A stretch of 64,000 nucleotides of DNA, taken from the NCBI RefSeq assembly GCF_900101465.1, contig NZ_FMZM01000005.1, positions 37,374 through 101,373 of the forward strand, given 5' to 3'. Positions 48,286 to 57,233 of the stretch are shown in pieces (positions within the stretch are counted from its first letter, which is position 1; every line of letters begins with the position of its first letter). Under the pieces are notes generated by a model. That model saw nothing but the letters and a program-made list of their open reading frames with translations. It was not told where the DNA came from and did no database searches. The position numbers were made by a program, and so were the translations under genes. Source of the stretch: Nocardioides lianchengensis (GTDB lineage: Bacteria > Actinomycetota > Actinomycetes > Propionibacteriales > Nocardioidaceae).

Positions 48286-50010
48286 ATGACCGACACACCG
48301 CGGACGTCCCTCCCCTGGCGCCCCGTCGTCCTCGACGTGTGGCCGGCCGTGCTCGCGGTGCTGCTCTGCTGGCCCCTCCTGGCTGGTGCGGGGCACCCGC
48401 TCGCCCGCGACCTGGTCTTCGTCCCACACCAGCCGTGGACCGACGCCAGCATCGGGTTGGGGGAGTCGGCGCCCCGTGCGGTCCCGTTGGACGCCGTGGT
48501 CTCGCTGCTCACCGCTGTGGTCGACGGGGGAGTGCTGGCGCGGATCGTCCTCCCCCTGGGCCTGGCGCTGGCGGGCTGGGGCACGCACCGGCTGGTGCGC
48601 GGACTCGGCACCGTGGGGCGGCTGGTCGCCGGGGGCGCCGCCGTCTGGAACCCGTACGTCGTGGAGCGGACCTCGCTCGGTCAGTGGGCCCTGCTCCTGG
48701 GCTATGCCGCCCTGCCGTGGCTGCTCGTCGCGGCCCGGCGCTTCCGCGAGGACGGTCGCGCCCGCGACCTGGGCGGCGCCGTCTGCTGGTTGGCCGTTGC
48801 GTCGTTGACACCGACCGGGGGGCTGCTCGGGTGTGCAGCGGTCCTGGTGGCCGGGACCGGGCGTGCTCGCCGGACCGGCTGGCTGGTCGCCGTGTGCGTG
48901 CTCCTGCAGCTGCCGTGGGTGGTGCCGTCGCTCGTCGGAACGGGAGGCGGTGGTACCTCCGATCCCGCCGGCGTCGCCCTCTTCGCCGCTGGGGCGGAGG
49001 GCCCGCCGGGCCTGCTCGGGACCGTGGTCGCGCTGGTCGGTGGCGGTGGGATCTGGGACGCCGGCAGCGTGCCCGCCAGCCGCGACCTGGTCTGGGGCCC
49101 CCTGGCCGCCGTCGCAGCCCTGGTCGCCCTGCTGCTCGGCCGCCGACTGCTACGGGACGTGCTCGAGCTGCGTCGGTTGGCCGGCCTGGCCGCGGGGGGC
49201 CTCGCCGTGGCACTCGCCTCGAGCCTGCCGAGCGGCGAGTCGCTGATGGAGATCCTGGTGGAGCACGCCCCCGGCGCAGGCCTGCTTCGTGACGCGCAGA
49301 AGTTCCTGGCGCCGTACGTCGTGCTGGTGGCGGTCGCAGCCGGGGCCACTGCCCACCGTGCGGTCCGGGCGGTTGCTGCTCGTGGGCCCGAGGTGGTCCT
49401 TGGGGTGGCGACGCTGGCGGTCGTGGCGCCCCTGATGCTTCTCCCGGACGGGGCCGGGGAGACCTGGCCCACCGTCGACCCGGTCACGTACCCGTCCGGC
49501 CTCGACGCCGTGGCCGAGCGGATGGACGCCGAGGGCGACGGCGACGTGGCCACGCTTCCGTGGCGGTCCTACCGGCGCTTCGCCTGGGGGCACGGCCAGG
49601 TCTCGTCGGACCCGGCCGTGCGGTGGTTCGACCGTGGGGTGGTGGTCTCCGACGACCTCGTCGTGGGGGACAAGGTCGTGCGGGGCGAGAGCGCCCGGTC
49701 GCACCGGATCGGGGTGGCGCTCGCGGCCGGCCCGGTGGCACCTGCCCTGGCGGCCGAGGGGGTCGGCTGGGCGCTGGTCTACCGCGACGACCCGGCGACG
49801 CCGGACCTCGACCTCGCGGGTCTCGAGGAGGTCTACGTCGACGACGACCTGCTTCTGTTCCGCGTTCCCGGAGCGGAGCCCGGTCCAGCGTCCACCTCCC
49901 TGGCCAGGGCCGTCGTGCTCGCGGCGGACTCGCTGGCCCTCCTCGTCCTGCTCAGCGGAACGGCCGCCGTCGCCGTTTCGGCGCGGCGTGCCCGGAAGCC
50001 TCCGCGCTAG
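48286..50010 (+). CDS. Short AftD-like GT-C membrane protein
   Basis: 574 residues, about 10-12 hydrophobic helices with an extracytoplasmic C-terminal portion and a last helix near residue 550. The segment AVWNPYVVERTSLGQWALLL then GYAALPWLL resembles the N-terminal membrane core of mycobacterial arabinofuranosyltransferase AftD (DUF3367), but AftD has well over 1000 residues with carbohydrate-binding modules missing here. Probably a lipid-linked sugar transferase. ATG 48286 has GGAGGGG 5 nt upstream. It is followed by a DUF2613 gene, as next to aftD in M. tuberculosis. Confidence 0.78.
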   Translation: MTDTPRTSLPWRPVVLDVWPAVLAVLLCWPLLAGAGHPLARDLVFVPHQPWTDASIGLGESAPRAVPLDAVVSLLTAVVDGGVLARIVLPLGLALAGWGTHRLVRGLGTVGRLVAGGAAVWNPYVVERTSLGQWALLLGYAALPWLLVAARRFREDGRARDLGGAVCWLAVASLTPTGGLLGCAAVLVAGTGRARRTGWLVAVCVLLQLPWVVPSLVGTGGGGTSDPAGVALFAAGAEGPPGLLGTVVALVGGGGIWDAGSVPASRDLVWGPLAAVAALVALLLGRRLLRDVLELRRLAGLAAGGLAVALASSLPSGESLMEILVEHAPGAGLLRDAQKFLAPYVVLVAVAAGATAHRAVRAVAARGPEVVLGVATLAVVAPLMLLPDGAGETWPTVDPVTYPSGLDAVAERMDAEGDGDVATLPWRSYRRFAWGHGQVSSDPAVRWFDRGVVVSDDLVVGDKVVRGESARSHRIGVALAAGPVAPALAAEGVGWALVYRDDPATPDLDLAGLEEVYVDDDLLLFRVPGAEPGPASTSLARAVVLAADSLALLVLLSGTAAVAVSARRARKPPR

Positions 50011-50058
50011 GCCTGTGGCTGCTATGGTCTTCTCAGTACTGGAAGAGGGAGAACCAAC

Positions 50059-50208
50059 GTGCTGATCTTCGTCAAGCTGCTCGCGCCGGCGCTCATCGGT
50101 GGCGCCACCGCTGCTGCTGTCACTTTCGGCGCTGTCCAGGTGCAGACCAGCCCTCCCGACAGCAACCCGGCCCAGACCGAGATCATCAACTACGGCGACC
50201 AGTCCTGA
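50059..50208 (+). CDS. DUF2613-type small secreted/membrane protein
   Basis: 49 residues: LIFVKLLAPALIGGATAAAV is a single hydrophobic segment followed by a short hydrophilic tail ending EIINYGDQS, matching DUF2613 (Rv0236A-like) microproteins. GTG 50059 with GGGAG upstream and TATGGT (50023-50028) as possible -10. Its last 23 nt overlap the 3' end of the GT4 gene on the other strand. Function unknown. Confidence 0.8.
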   Translation: MLIFVKLLAPALIGGATAAAVTFGAVQVQTSPPDSNPAQTEIINYGDQS

Positions 50209-51304
50209 CCTGATCGTGGGACGTGGTCCCTCGCAGGACCTCCTCCACCACGTCAGCGGTCGCCTGCCAGGTGAACGTCGCTGATCTCTCGACCGCCCGC
50301 GTGCCCATCGCCCGCCGGCGGTCGTGGTCGTTCAACAGGGCGCCCGTGCGCGCCACGAGATCATCGAGATCGTCGGCGAGCTCGCCCGTCAGCCCGTCCG
50401 CCACGGCCTCGGCGACGCCGCCCGCCTCCCGGTAGGCCACGGTCGGCGTGCCCTGGACCGCCGCCTCCATCACCGCGAGGCCCCAGCCCTCCTTGACCGA
50501 GGGCAGCAGCATCAGCCACGACTGCGCGAGCAGCCGATCGCGCGTGCTTGCGGGCAGGTGCCCGTGCAGGGTGACGTGATCGGCCACCCCGTGGCGGGCG
50601 AGGGCCGCCTCCAGTTCCGGACGCCACCAACCGTCACCGATGACGTCGAGGTGCAGGTCGGGATAGTCGGCCAGCAGCCGCTCGACGACGGCGAACGCAT
50701 GTTCGACCTGCTTGTGCGGCACCAGCCGTGCCAGCACCGAGATCCTCGGGCTGGGTGATCGGCCGGCATCGACGGGCGAGCCACCGACGCCGTTGCGGGC
50801 GACGGTCAGCAGCGCCCGGTCGAACCCGATCGCGACCAGGTCGTCGCGGCTCGCGTCGGAGACCGTCAGGATCGGGGTACGCCGGTACAGCGCGGGCGTG
50901 AGTCGACGCTCGACGAACCACCCGAATCGGCCCCGCACGTCGGGGTAGATGATCTGCCACTGGCGTCGGTGGACGTGGTGGATCAGTCCCACCACGCCGC
51001 GCCGGCGCACCAGCGGCGCACCGAAGGGGAGGCCGTTGATGACGTCGACCACCACGTCGACCCGACGCCGGTGTCGGACCAGCCAGCCGAGCGCCCGCGG
51101 GTAGACGGTGAGCCGTCCGCCGGCACGGAGCAGACGGACGCCGTCCAGGTCCGCCTCGGCAGTCGCGCCGTCGGAGCGTGCGCACCGGATCGTCACCTCG
51201 TGACCGCGACGGTGCAGCTCGCGGGCGACCTCCTCGACGAAGACCTCCGAGCCGCCGCCGTCGGGGTGCGTCGAGTCCCGCCACGTCAGGAAGACGACCC
51301 GCAT
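50186..51304 (-). CDS. Glycosyltransferase family 4
   Basis: 372 residues, GT-B fold. The N-terminal donor/acceptor loop HPDGGGSEVFVEEVARELH, a second Rossmann domain from ISVLARLVPHKQVEHA, and the retaining-GT EX7E-type motif in KEGWGLAVMEAAVQGTP. Transfers a sugar from a nucleotide donor at the cytoplasmic face. ATG 51304 lies 11 nt after the GT-C-like gene, so the two are probably co-transcribed on the minus strand with the GT2 fusion. Confidence 0.93.
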   Translation of the reverse strand: MRVVFLTWRDSTHPDGGGSEVFVEEVARELHRRGHEVTIRCARSDGATAEADLDGVRLLRAGGRLTVYPRALGWLVRHRRRVDVVVDVINGLPFGAPLVRRRGVVGLIHHVHRRQWQIIYPDVRGRFGWFVERRLTPALYRRTPILTVSDASRDDLVAIGFDRALLTVARNGVGGSPVDAGRSPSPRISVLARLVPHKQVEHAFAVVERLLADYPDLHLDVIGDGWWRPELEAALARHGVADHVTLHGHLPASTRDRLLAQSWLMLLPSVKEGWGLAVMEAAVQGTPTVAYREAGGVAEAVADGLTGELADDLDDLVARTGALLNDHDRRRAMGTRAVERSATFTWQATADVVEEVLRGTTSHDQVRTGRRS

Positions 51305-51315
51305 GTCCCCGGCCC

Positions 51316-53364
51316 TCAGCGACCGCGCGCGGTCGCGGCGATACGCGTGCACAACGGAGGCGCCAGCCCGAACCCGGTGCTCATCTCGACGCCCAGTGCC
51401 GCGAGCTCGCCGGCCGGGGGCTGGACGAACTCCAGTTCGGTCGGGGACGAGATCCAGTCGTCGCCCCACTCGAAGGTGCGCATCAACCCGACGTACCCGC
51501 CCGGGTTGGAGCTGACCTCGGCGTACCCGAGCTCGGCCAGGTCACGGACGCCGATCCGGATCTCCCGGGGGGCGACCAGGTCGAACCACCCGCCGGAGAA
51601 GGTCCCGGTCTCGTTCACCAGCTGCACCCGCGCGCGGCCGCGTCCGTCGAGCTGGAGCCACACCGACTTCGGGAAGTCGGTGAGGGCCCGGGCGACCTGC
51701 ACCCGCCCGGCCTCCCCGCTCTCGGCGACCCGGAGGTCGATGACGAGACTCCGGCGCTCGACCAGCTGCCACGTGTCGTAGGTGTCGCCGGTGTTGAGGT
51801 AGAGGGCCTCGCAGTCGCCTCGGATCCACAGGTCGTCGGTGTCCCCGCCCGACGGGAGATCGTCGGAGAAGGTCACGAGGTCGGCCTGGGCCCCGGGGGA
51901 GAGTCGGTGCTGCACGTCGAGGTAGCGGGCCAGGTGGGGTCCACCACCGGTGAACGCGGCTGCGGAGTAGCCGACCAGCATCGAGGCGGCGACCGACCAC
52001 GCGGTCAGCAGGCCGGCCAGGACGAGCCCGGCCCGGGCGATCGCGGTCCGACGCTGCTGCAGCCAGCGGGTCAACGCACAGGTGCCGACGGCTCCACCCA
52101 TGATCAGGGCCGGCACGAACTCGGCGGTGTAGCGGTGCGCGAAGTACCCGTAGGCCATCACGCCGCCGGTGATGAGCACGCCGGTGACGAGCGGAACGCG
52201 CAGCCACCGGCGCGCCGCGTCGACACCGGGCCGGAAGAGCACGACGACCGCGATGATGGTCAGCACGAGGAGCCAGGGCATGAACGCCGTTACGCTGCCG
52301 GTCCGGTAGCTCTGGTCGATGAAGGCCCCGGCGTACGACGGCGCGGGGTGCGCCGGCAGCGTGACGAACGGGAAGTAGTCGACGATCCGGACGCCGTCGA
52401 GCCGGAAGTAGGCCATGAACGCCGTCGGGAAGAACTGCGGTCCGGTGATGGTGCCGCCGTTCGCGTCCAGCGCCTGGCGCCGGTGCTCGTTGAGCTGGGT
52501 CCAGACCTGGTCCTCGAGCGGGAACAGGTAGGGGTGGCGGAACTTGACCCAATTGAGCACGATGCCGACGAAGAGCATCAGCACGCCGCCGGCGACCACC
52601 GCCGCGCCTGCGCGTCGGCGCTCGGGATGGACCCGACCGGTGAGCAGCCACGCGCCGACGCCGACCGTGGCCAGGCAGACCGCCCAACCGCCGGTCGTGC
52701 GGGTCAGCACCGTCGCGACGTCGAAGACCAGGAGCCAGGCGATCGCGGACGGATCGGGAGAGCGCAACACGCGCAGCATCCAGTACATCGCGCCGAGCGC
52801 GAGCGGCACCGCCCAGGCGTAGACCTCGTGGTAGGTCCAGGGGAGGGCCGCCACGTAGGTGAGGCTGGTGCCTCCGGTCGCCAGCGCGATGAAGACGCCC
52901 ATCGAGGCCGCCTCGAAGCGGGCGACGGGCTCGTCCGGGCGCATCAGGTCGCGGACCAGCCAGGTCAGCTTGGTGACCATGACGGCCAGCAGCACGAAGG
53001 CCAGCGCCATCGACGCCACGGTCAGGCGGCCGTCGTACTCCGTCGTGGTCTGGAGGATCGGCAGCCGCAGAATCGCCGGCCACGGCCCGAAGTACATGTA
53101 TTCGCGACCGCCCTCGAGGAAGCCTTCGATCCCGAGCGTGCCCGGAGGGACGTCGAGGTGGCCGTCGAGGAAGGCGCGGCCCTGGGCGTCGAAGAACCCC
53201 GAGGCGTAGCCGAGTGAGTTCGCCGTACGCCCGAACCGGGTGCTGTAGTCGACCAGGGTCAGGCCGTAGGCGACCGCGCCGACCAGGAGACCGAGCCCGG
53301 TCGCGACGGCGCGACGGCGGGATTCGTCGGTGCTGCGGGGGCCGTCGGGACGACGGTCGCTCAA
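51316..53364 (-). CDS. Large polytopic membrane protein, GT-C-like
   Basis: 682 residues. About 10-12 helices in residues 20-460, then a soluble, extracytoplasmic domain of about 200 residues rich in beta strands. An acidic loop after helix 1 (LDGHLDVPPGTLG, EGGREYMYFGPWPA) resembles the catalytic loop of GT-C enzymes, but I see no unequivocal family motif. The TTG start overlaps the stop of the GT2-methyltransferase gene by 4 nt, so it is translationally coupled. Probable lipid-phosphate-sugar-dependent glycosyltransferase. Confidence 0.75.
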   Translation of the reverse strand: MSDRRPDGPRSTDESRRRAVATGLGLLVGAVAYGLTLVDYSTRFGRTANSLGYASGFFDAQGRAFLDGHLDVPPGTLGIEGFLEGGREYMYFGPWPAILRLPILQTTTEYDGRLTVASMALAFVLLAVMVTKLTWLVRDLMRPDEPVARFEAASMGVFIALATGGTSLTYVAALPWTYHEVYAWAVPLALGAMYWMLRVLRSPDPSAIAWLLVFDVATVLTRTTGGWAVCLATVGVGAWLLTGRVHPERRRAGAAVVAGGVLMLFVGIVLNWVKFRHPYLFPLEDQVWTQLNEHRRQALDANGGTITGPQFFPTAFMAYFRLDGVRIVDYFPFVTLPAHPAPSYAGAFIDQSYRTGSVTAFMPWLLVLTIIAVVVLFRPGVDAARRWLRVPLVTGVLITGGVMAYGYFAHRYTAEFVPALIMGGAVGTCALTRWLQQRRTAIARAGLVLAGLLTAWSVAASMLVGYSAAAFTGGGPHLARYLDVQHRLSPGAQADLVTFSDDLPSGGDTDDLWIRGDCEALYLNTGDTYDTWQLVERRSLVIDLRVAESGEAGRVQVARALTDFPKSVWLQLDGRGRARVQLVNETGTFSGGWFDLVAPREIRIGVRDLAELGYAEVSSNPGGYVGLMRTFEWGDDWISSPTELEFVQPPAGELAALGVEMSTGFGLAPPLCTRIAATARGR

Positions 53365-54893
53365 GCGCGCTCCAGGCGGTAGAGGAACTGGTAGCCGAAC
53401 AGGGTCGGCCAGGTCCGGGTCGCGGCCCGGTCGGCGACCGCGACCCTACCGGCGATCCGCGCGAGCCGACTCTCCCCACCCGCTCCGCGCTCCAGGACGT
53501 CGAACGGCGAACCCACCGTCTCGGCCTCGACGATGCGCAGGCCGCACTGCTGCACGAGACGCTCGAAGCTGCGTCGGGTGAAGAACCGGACATGGCCGTG
53601 GTCGAGCAGGCCACGCTGGTCGTAGTCGAAGCGTCCGGCGACCACCCGGGCGCGGGGGTACCAGTGGGCGAAGTTCGGGACGGAGACGAACACCTCGCCG
53701 TCGGGCGCCAGCCGGTCGGCGATGTCGAGCAGCAGCGCGGCCGGGTCGATGACGTGCTCGAGGACGTCGCCGGCGACGACGACGCGGTAGTCGCGACCGG
53801 CGTCCGCGGGCAGTCCCGCGTTGAGGTCGGCCTCGACGAACTGGTCGACCCGGTCGGCGATGCCGACGTGCTTGACCAGGTCGACGCCCGTCACCCGGTG
53901 ACCCATCCGGCCGACGAGCCCGGCGAACTGACCGTCGGAGCAGCCGACGTCGAGCACCCGCGCGGGCGCGACGGTGCGCAGCCAGCGCAGCAGGACGCCG
54001 TGCGAGGAGTGCTCGCTCGGCTTCAGCTCGTAGGCCTCGGTGTCCGGGCCGGTCGAGGGGGTCTCACCGAAGCCCATCTCGCCGAGGCGGAACTTCACCA
54101 CGTCGATCGTGACGTCCTTGGCGTACTTCATGCCGTTCACGTAGCAGATCTCGTCACCGTAGTAGGTGGGGATCGGCACCTCGGCGATCTTCTTCCCCTG
54201 GGCGTGCAGCCCCAGGATGATCTGGGTGTCGAAGTCGAAGTCGTCGGTGTACGACGCGAGGTCGAGGTCGGCGAGGGCGTCGACGCGATAGGCCCGGTAG
54301 CCGCTGTGCCACTCGGTCAGGTCGAGGCCGGCGAGCTTGTTCTGCATCCGGGTCAGCACTCGGTTGCCGAGGTACTTGTACATCGGCATGCCACCGGCCC
54401 GGGCGTCGCCGCGCTTCATCATCCGCGAGCCGAAGACCGCGTCGGCCTCGCCGCGGGCGAGCGGGGCGACCAGGTCGCCGATGCACTCCGGGGCGTACTG
54501 GCCGTCGCCGTGCAGCAGCACCACGACGTCCAGCTCGTGCTCGATCGCCCAGGCGTAGCCGGTCTTCTGGTTGCCGCCGTAGCCGAGGTTGCGCTCGTGA
54601 CGGACGACGGTCATCGGAAGCGTCGAGCCGCTCTTGAACTGCAGGCCGACCTGGTAGGTGTCGTCGGAGCTGGCGTCGTCGGACACGAGCACGTGGTCGA
54701 CGGTCTCGACGAACGACGCGGGCAGGCGCGAGAGTGTCTGGGCCAAGGTGGTCGCTGCGTTGTAGGCCACGACGAGCACCCCGACGCGCAGGCGTGGGCG
54801 CTCGACGTCGGACGGCGTGTCGGTGACGACGACGGTGTTGGGCCCGGAGGTCCCCGGGTTGGCCGTCTCGACGGCGCGAGCATCGTGCAGCAT
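53361..54893 (-). CDS. Fused GT2 glycosyltransferase and SAM-dependent methyltransferase
   Basis: 510 residues, two domains. About 30-260: a DPM1-like GT2 with VGVLVVAYNAATTL, VSDDASSDDT and the metal-site-like LLHGDGQYAPE. About 290-480: a class I methyltransferase with VLDVGCSDGQFAGLVGRM, VTGVDLV and DVLEHVIDPAALLLDI. The fusion would attach or activate a sugar and methylate it or its acceptor. ATG 54893 with GGGAG upstream; the DxD-like residues are present, so both domains appear intact. Confidence 0.92.
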   Translation of the reverse strand: MLHDARAVETANPGTSGPNTVVVTDTPSDVERPRLRVGVLVVAYNAATTLAQTLSRLPASFVETVDHVLVSDDASSDDTYQVGLQFKSGSTLPMTVVRHERNLGYGGNQKTGYAWAIEHELDVVVLLHGDGQYAPECIGDLVAPLARGEADAVFGSRMMKRGDARAGGMPMYKYLGNRVLTRMQNKLAGLDLTEWHSGYRAYRVDALADLDLASYTDDFDFDTQIILGLHAQGKKIAEVPIPTYYGDEICYVNGMKYAKDVTIDVVKFRLGEMGFGETPSTGPDTEAYELKPSEHSSHGVLLRWLRTVAPARVLDVGCSDGQFAGLVGRMGHRVTGVDLVKHVGIADRVDQFVEADLNAGLPADAGRDYRVVVAGDVLEHVIDPAALLLDIADRLAPDGEVFVSVPNFAHWYPRARVVAGRFDYDQRGLLDHGHVRFFTRRSFERLVQQCGLRIVEAETVGSPFDVLERGAGGESRLARIAGRVAVADRAATRTWPTLFGYQFLYRLERA

Positions 54894-55011
54894 CTGTTCT
54901 CCCTCACCCCGCCGAGCCGGTCGCGGCCACAGCGGAGTCCCTCGTAGGTGCCTTCCCGGATGTTACTCGGAAGTTTCGTCACCTGTCCGTTTTCGGTGGC
55001 ATCATCGACAC

Positions 55012-55860
55012 ATGCCTGACCTGACGCTGATCGACTTCGCCCGGCTCGGGGCGAACATCGACTCCCAGGCCGCCGCCTACCAGTCGGCGGCGCCCTTCCC
55101 GCACATCGTTCTCGACGACGTCCTCACCCCGGCCGCCTTCGACAAGGCCATGGGTGAGTTCCCCGGGATCGAGGACCCGTTCTGGAAGGGCTACATCCAC
55201 GTCAACGAGACGAAGTACTCCCACACCCAGCCCGACGTGTGGGGCCCGACCCTGCACGACGTGGCGAAGGAGTTCTGCTCGCCGGAGTTCGTGGCGTTCC
55301 TGGAGAAGCTCACCGGCATCGAGAACCTGATGCCGGACTGGTCGATGGACGGCGGCGGCCTGCACCAGACCCTGCGCGGCGGTCACCTCAACGTGCACGC
55401 CGACTTCACCACGCACCATGACCACGAGAACTGGGCGCGGCGGGTCAACATCCTGCTCTACCTCAACGAGGAGTGGCGCGACGAGTGGGGCGGCAAGCTG
55501 GAGCTCTGGGACAAGGACATGACGTCCTGCCAGGCCCGGGTCACTCCCGCCGGCAACCGGATGCTGGTGTTCACCACCGACGTCGACACCTTCCACGGCC
55601 ACCCCGACGGCCTCACCTGCCCGCCCGACGTGGCCCGCCGGTCGATGGCGCTCTACTACTTCACCGAGGAGGAGAACGCCGTCCGGCGTTCGACCAACTA
55701 CCAGGCCCGTCCCGAGGAGAGCGTCGCCCGCAAGGCAGCCATCGCTGCGGACCGGACCGCGCTGGACCTCTACGACCGGGCGAAGCGACGGCTGGGCATC
55801 TCCGACGAGCGGGTCCAGAAGGCGCTCGCGCGCGTCGACAGGCTGCGCCGCAAGCGCTGA
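55012..55860 (+). CDS. 2-oxoglutarate/Fe(II) oxygenase
   Basis: 282 residues with a double-stranded beta-helix core. Iron ligands H129 and D131 in LNVHADFTTH, distal His195 in TFHGHPDG and the 2-oxoglutarate-binding Arg near 210 (ARRSMALYYF). Similar proteins hydroxylate sugars, amino acids or proteins and occur in surface-polysaccharide clusters. Transcribed divergently from the GT2-methyltransferase gene across a 118-bp gap. ATG 55012 chosen from the family-like start PDLTLIDFARL. Confidence 0.88.
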   Translation: MPDLTLIDFARLGANIDSQAAAYQSAAPFPHIVLDDVLTPAAFDKAMGEFPGIEDPFWKGYIHVNETKYSHTQPDVWGPTLHDVAKEFCSPEFVAFLEKLTGIENLMPDWSMDGGGLHQTLRGGHLNVHADFTTHHDHENWARRVNILLYLNEEWRDEWGGKLELWDKDMTSCQARVTPAGNRMLVFTTDVDTFHGHPDGLTCPPDVARRSMALYYFTEEENAVRRSTNYQARPEESVARKAAIAADRTALDLYDRAKRRLGISDERVQKALARVDRLRRKR

Positions 55861-55864
55861 GGGT

Positions 55865-55885
55865 CGGTCCCGTTCAGCGGGACCG
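55865..55885. terminator. Convergent terminator candidate
   Basis: Perfect 8-bp stem CGGTCCCG (55865-55872) and CGGGACCG (55878-55885) with a 5-nt loop, between the oxygenase stop and the acyltransferase stop, overlapping the latter's 3' codons. Confidence 0.5.
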
Positions 55886-57100
55886 GTCGGACTCCGGCTT
55901 CTGGGCGTCTTCCGACGGGGACAGCCTCCGATCGAGTGTCCGGACGGCGAAGCGGAGCAGTCCCTGGTCGGTCTCGCGCCAGCGCGGGGAGTCGAGGAAG
56001 CGTTGCACCCGGCGCTCGACCAGCAACTCGCTGACCAGGACGCAGACGAGCGTCAGGAACAGGGCGAGGGCCACGCGGACCGGCTCCCGCCAGTCTTCTG
56101 TGTGCCGGGAGACCAGGAAGATCATCGGCAGGTGCCAGAGGTAGAGGCTCAGGGAGTGGCGGCCGAGGAAGGCCAGTGGGCGTGACCCGACGAGCGCGAT
56201 GACCCACCGTGGTGGAGTCGCCAGGGTGGCGCCCACGACCACGAGCACGAGCGCGACGTCCAGGCTCACGCCTGGCAGCCCGAAGTAGGCCTCCGACCCC
56301 TCGGTCCAGAAGAGGAGAGGGACGAGCGAGCCGAGCCCGACGAGCAGGGCTGGGCGTCCCCAGTGCGCGTGCGACCGGAGGTAGGGCATCGCCGCGGCGG
56401 CAAGTGCCCCCGCGACGGGGGCGTCCCCCCGGGCGCCGGTGCGAAGCAGTGCCCAGAAGGGGTCGAAGTCGTAGGTCTGGGCGCGCCAGAACAGGAGCGC
56501 CACCCACAGGGCACCGAGCGCGATCACGAGCCACTGGGGGCGTCGCCGCAGCAGCCAGACCAGCAGCAGCACGACGAGGAACATCTGGAAGTCGACCGAT
56601 AGGTACCAGAGGTGGCCGAGGTCGCCTCTGGCGGCCTCCATCTGATCGTGGATGTAGAAGTTCCACGTGTATGTCGCCGCACTGATCACGGAGCCCGTCG
56701 TCGAGCGCCCGTCGTCGACGGGCTTCTCGATGGCGGTCCACACGACGAAGGCGAGCAGCAGGAAGTACAGCTGTCCGCTGAGCCGGGTGAACCGTCGGAC
56801 GAGCGTGACCCCAGGGAGGAGACCGGTTGGGGCGGCGAGCTGGCGCAGCATTGCGCGCGTCGCGAGGAAGGCCCCGATGACGAAGAAGATCGACACGGCG
56901 TAGTTGCCAGCGCTGAAGAGGTAGCCGAGGAACTGCGAGCCCGTCGAGCCCGTGCCGTCCCGCGCGTCGAACATCCGCTGGAGCATCCAGGGGGAGATGC
57001 GCCAGAGGTGCGAGAGCACCACGAGGACGACGGCGATGCCGCGCAAGCCGTCGAACAGCGATATCCGCCGGGTCGATTGGGCCGGTACCGCGATGGTCAT
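55874..57100 (-). CDS. Acyltransferase-3 family membrane protein
   Basis: 408 residues, about 10 helices. The acyltransferase-3 signature is complete: SLFDGLRGIAVVLVVLSHLW near the N-terminus (Arg and His pair) and ARGDLGHLWYLSVDFQMFLV in the middle. Transfers an acyl group, often acetyl, onto sugars outside the cytoplasm. ATG 57100 sits 7 nt after minus-strand TACAGT. C-terminal tail of about 40 charged residues. Confidence 0.93.
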   Translation of the reverse strand: MTIAVPAQSTRRISLFDGLRGIAVVLVVLSHLWRISPWMLQRMFDARDGTGSTGSQFLGYLFSAGNYAVSIFFVIGAFLATRAMLRQLAAPTGLLPGVTLVRRFTRLSGQLYFLLLAFVVWTAIEKPVDDGRSTTGSVISAATYTWNFYIHDQMEAARGDLGHLWYLSVDFQMFLVVLLLVWLLRRRPQWLVIALGALWVALLFWRAQTYDFDPFWALLRTGARGDAPVAGALAAAAMPYLRSHAHWGRPALLVGLGSLVPLLFWTEGSEAYFGLPGVSLDVALVLVVVGATLATPPRWVIALVGSRPLAFLGRHSLSLYLWHLPMIFLVSRHTEDWREPVRVALALFLTLVCVLVSELLVERRVQRFLDSPRWRETDQGLLRFAVRTLDRRLSPSEDAQKPESDRSR

Positions 57101-57107
57101 GGGGAGC

Positions 57108-57113
57108 ACTGTA
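57108..57113 (-). promoter_or_regulatory. Putative leaderless -10 box for the acyltransferase
   Basis: Minus-strand TACAGT ends 7 nt before ATG 57100. Confidence 0.45.
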
Positions 57114-57233
57114 GGTCCCGGCCGCGGACACCATCCCCGACATGTGAACAACAAGTTGCGCAATGCGTACCAGCAGAGTGTGACCCCTGCTACTGTCAGC
57201 CGACATTTTGCACGTGCTTTGGGAGGGGTCTTC

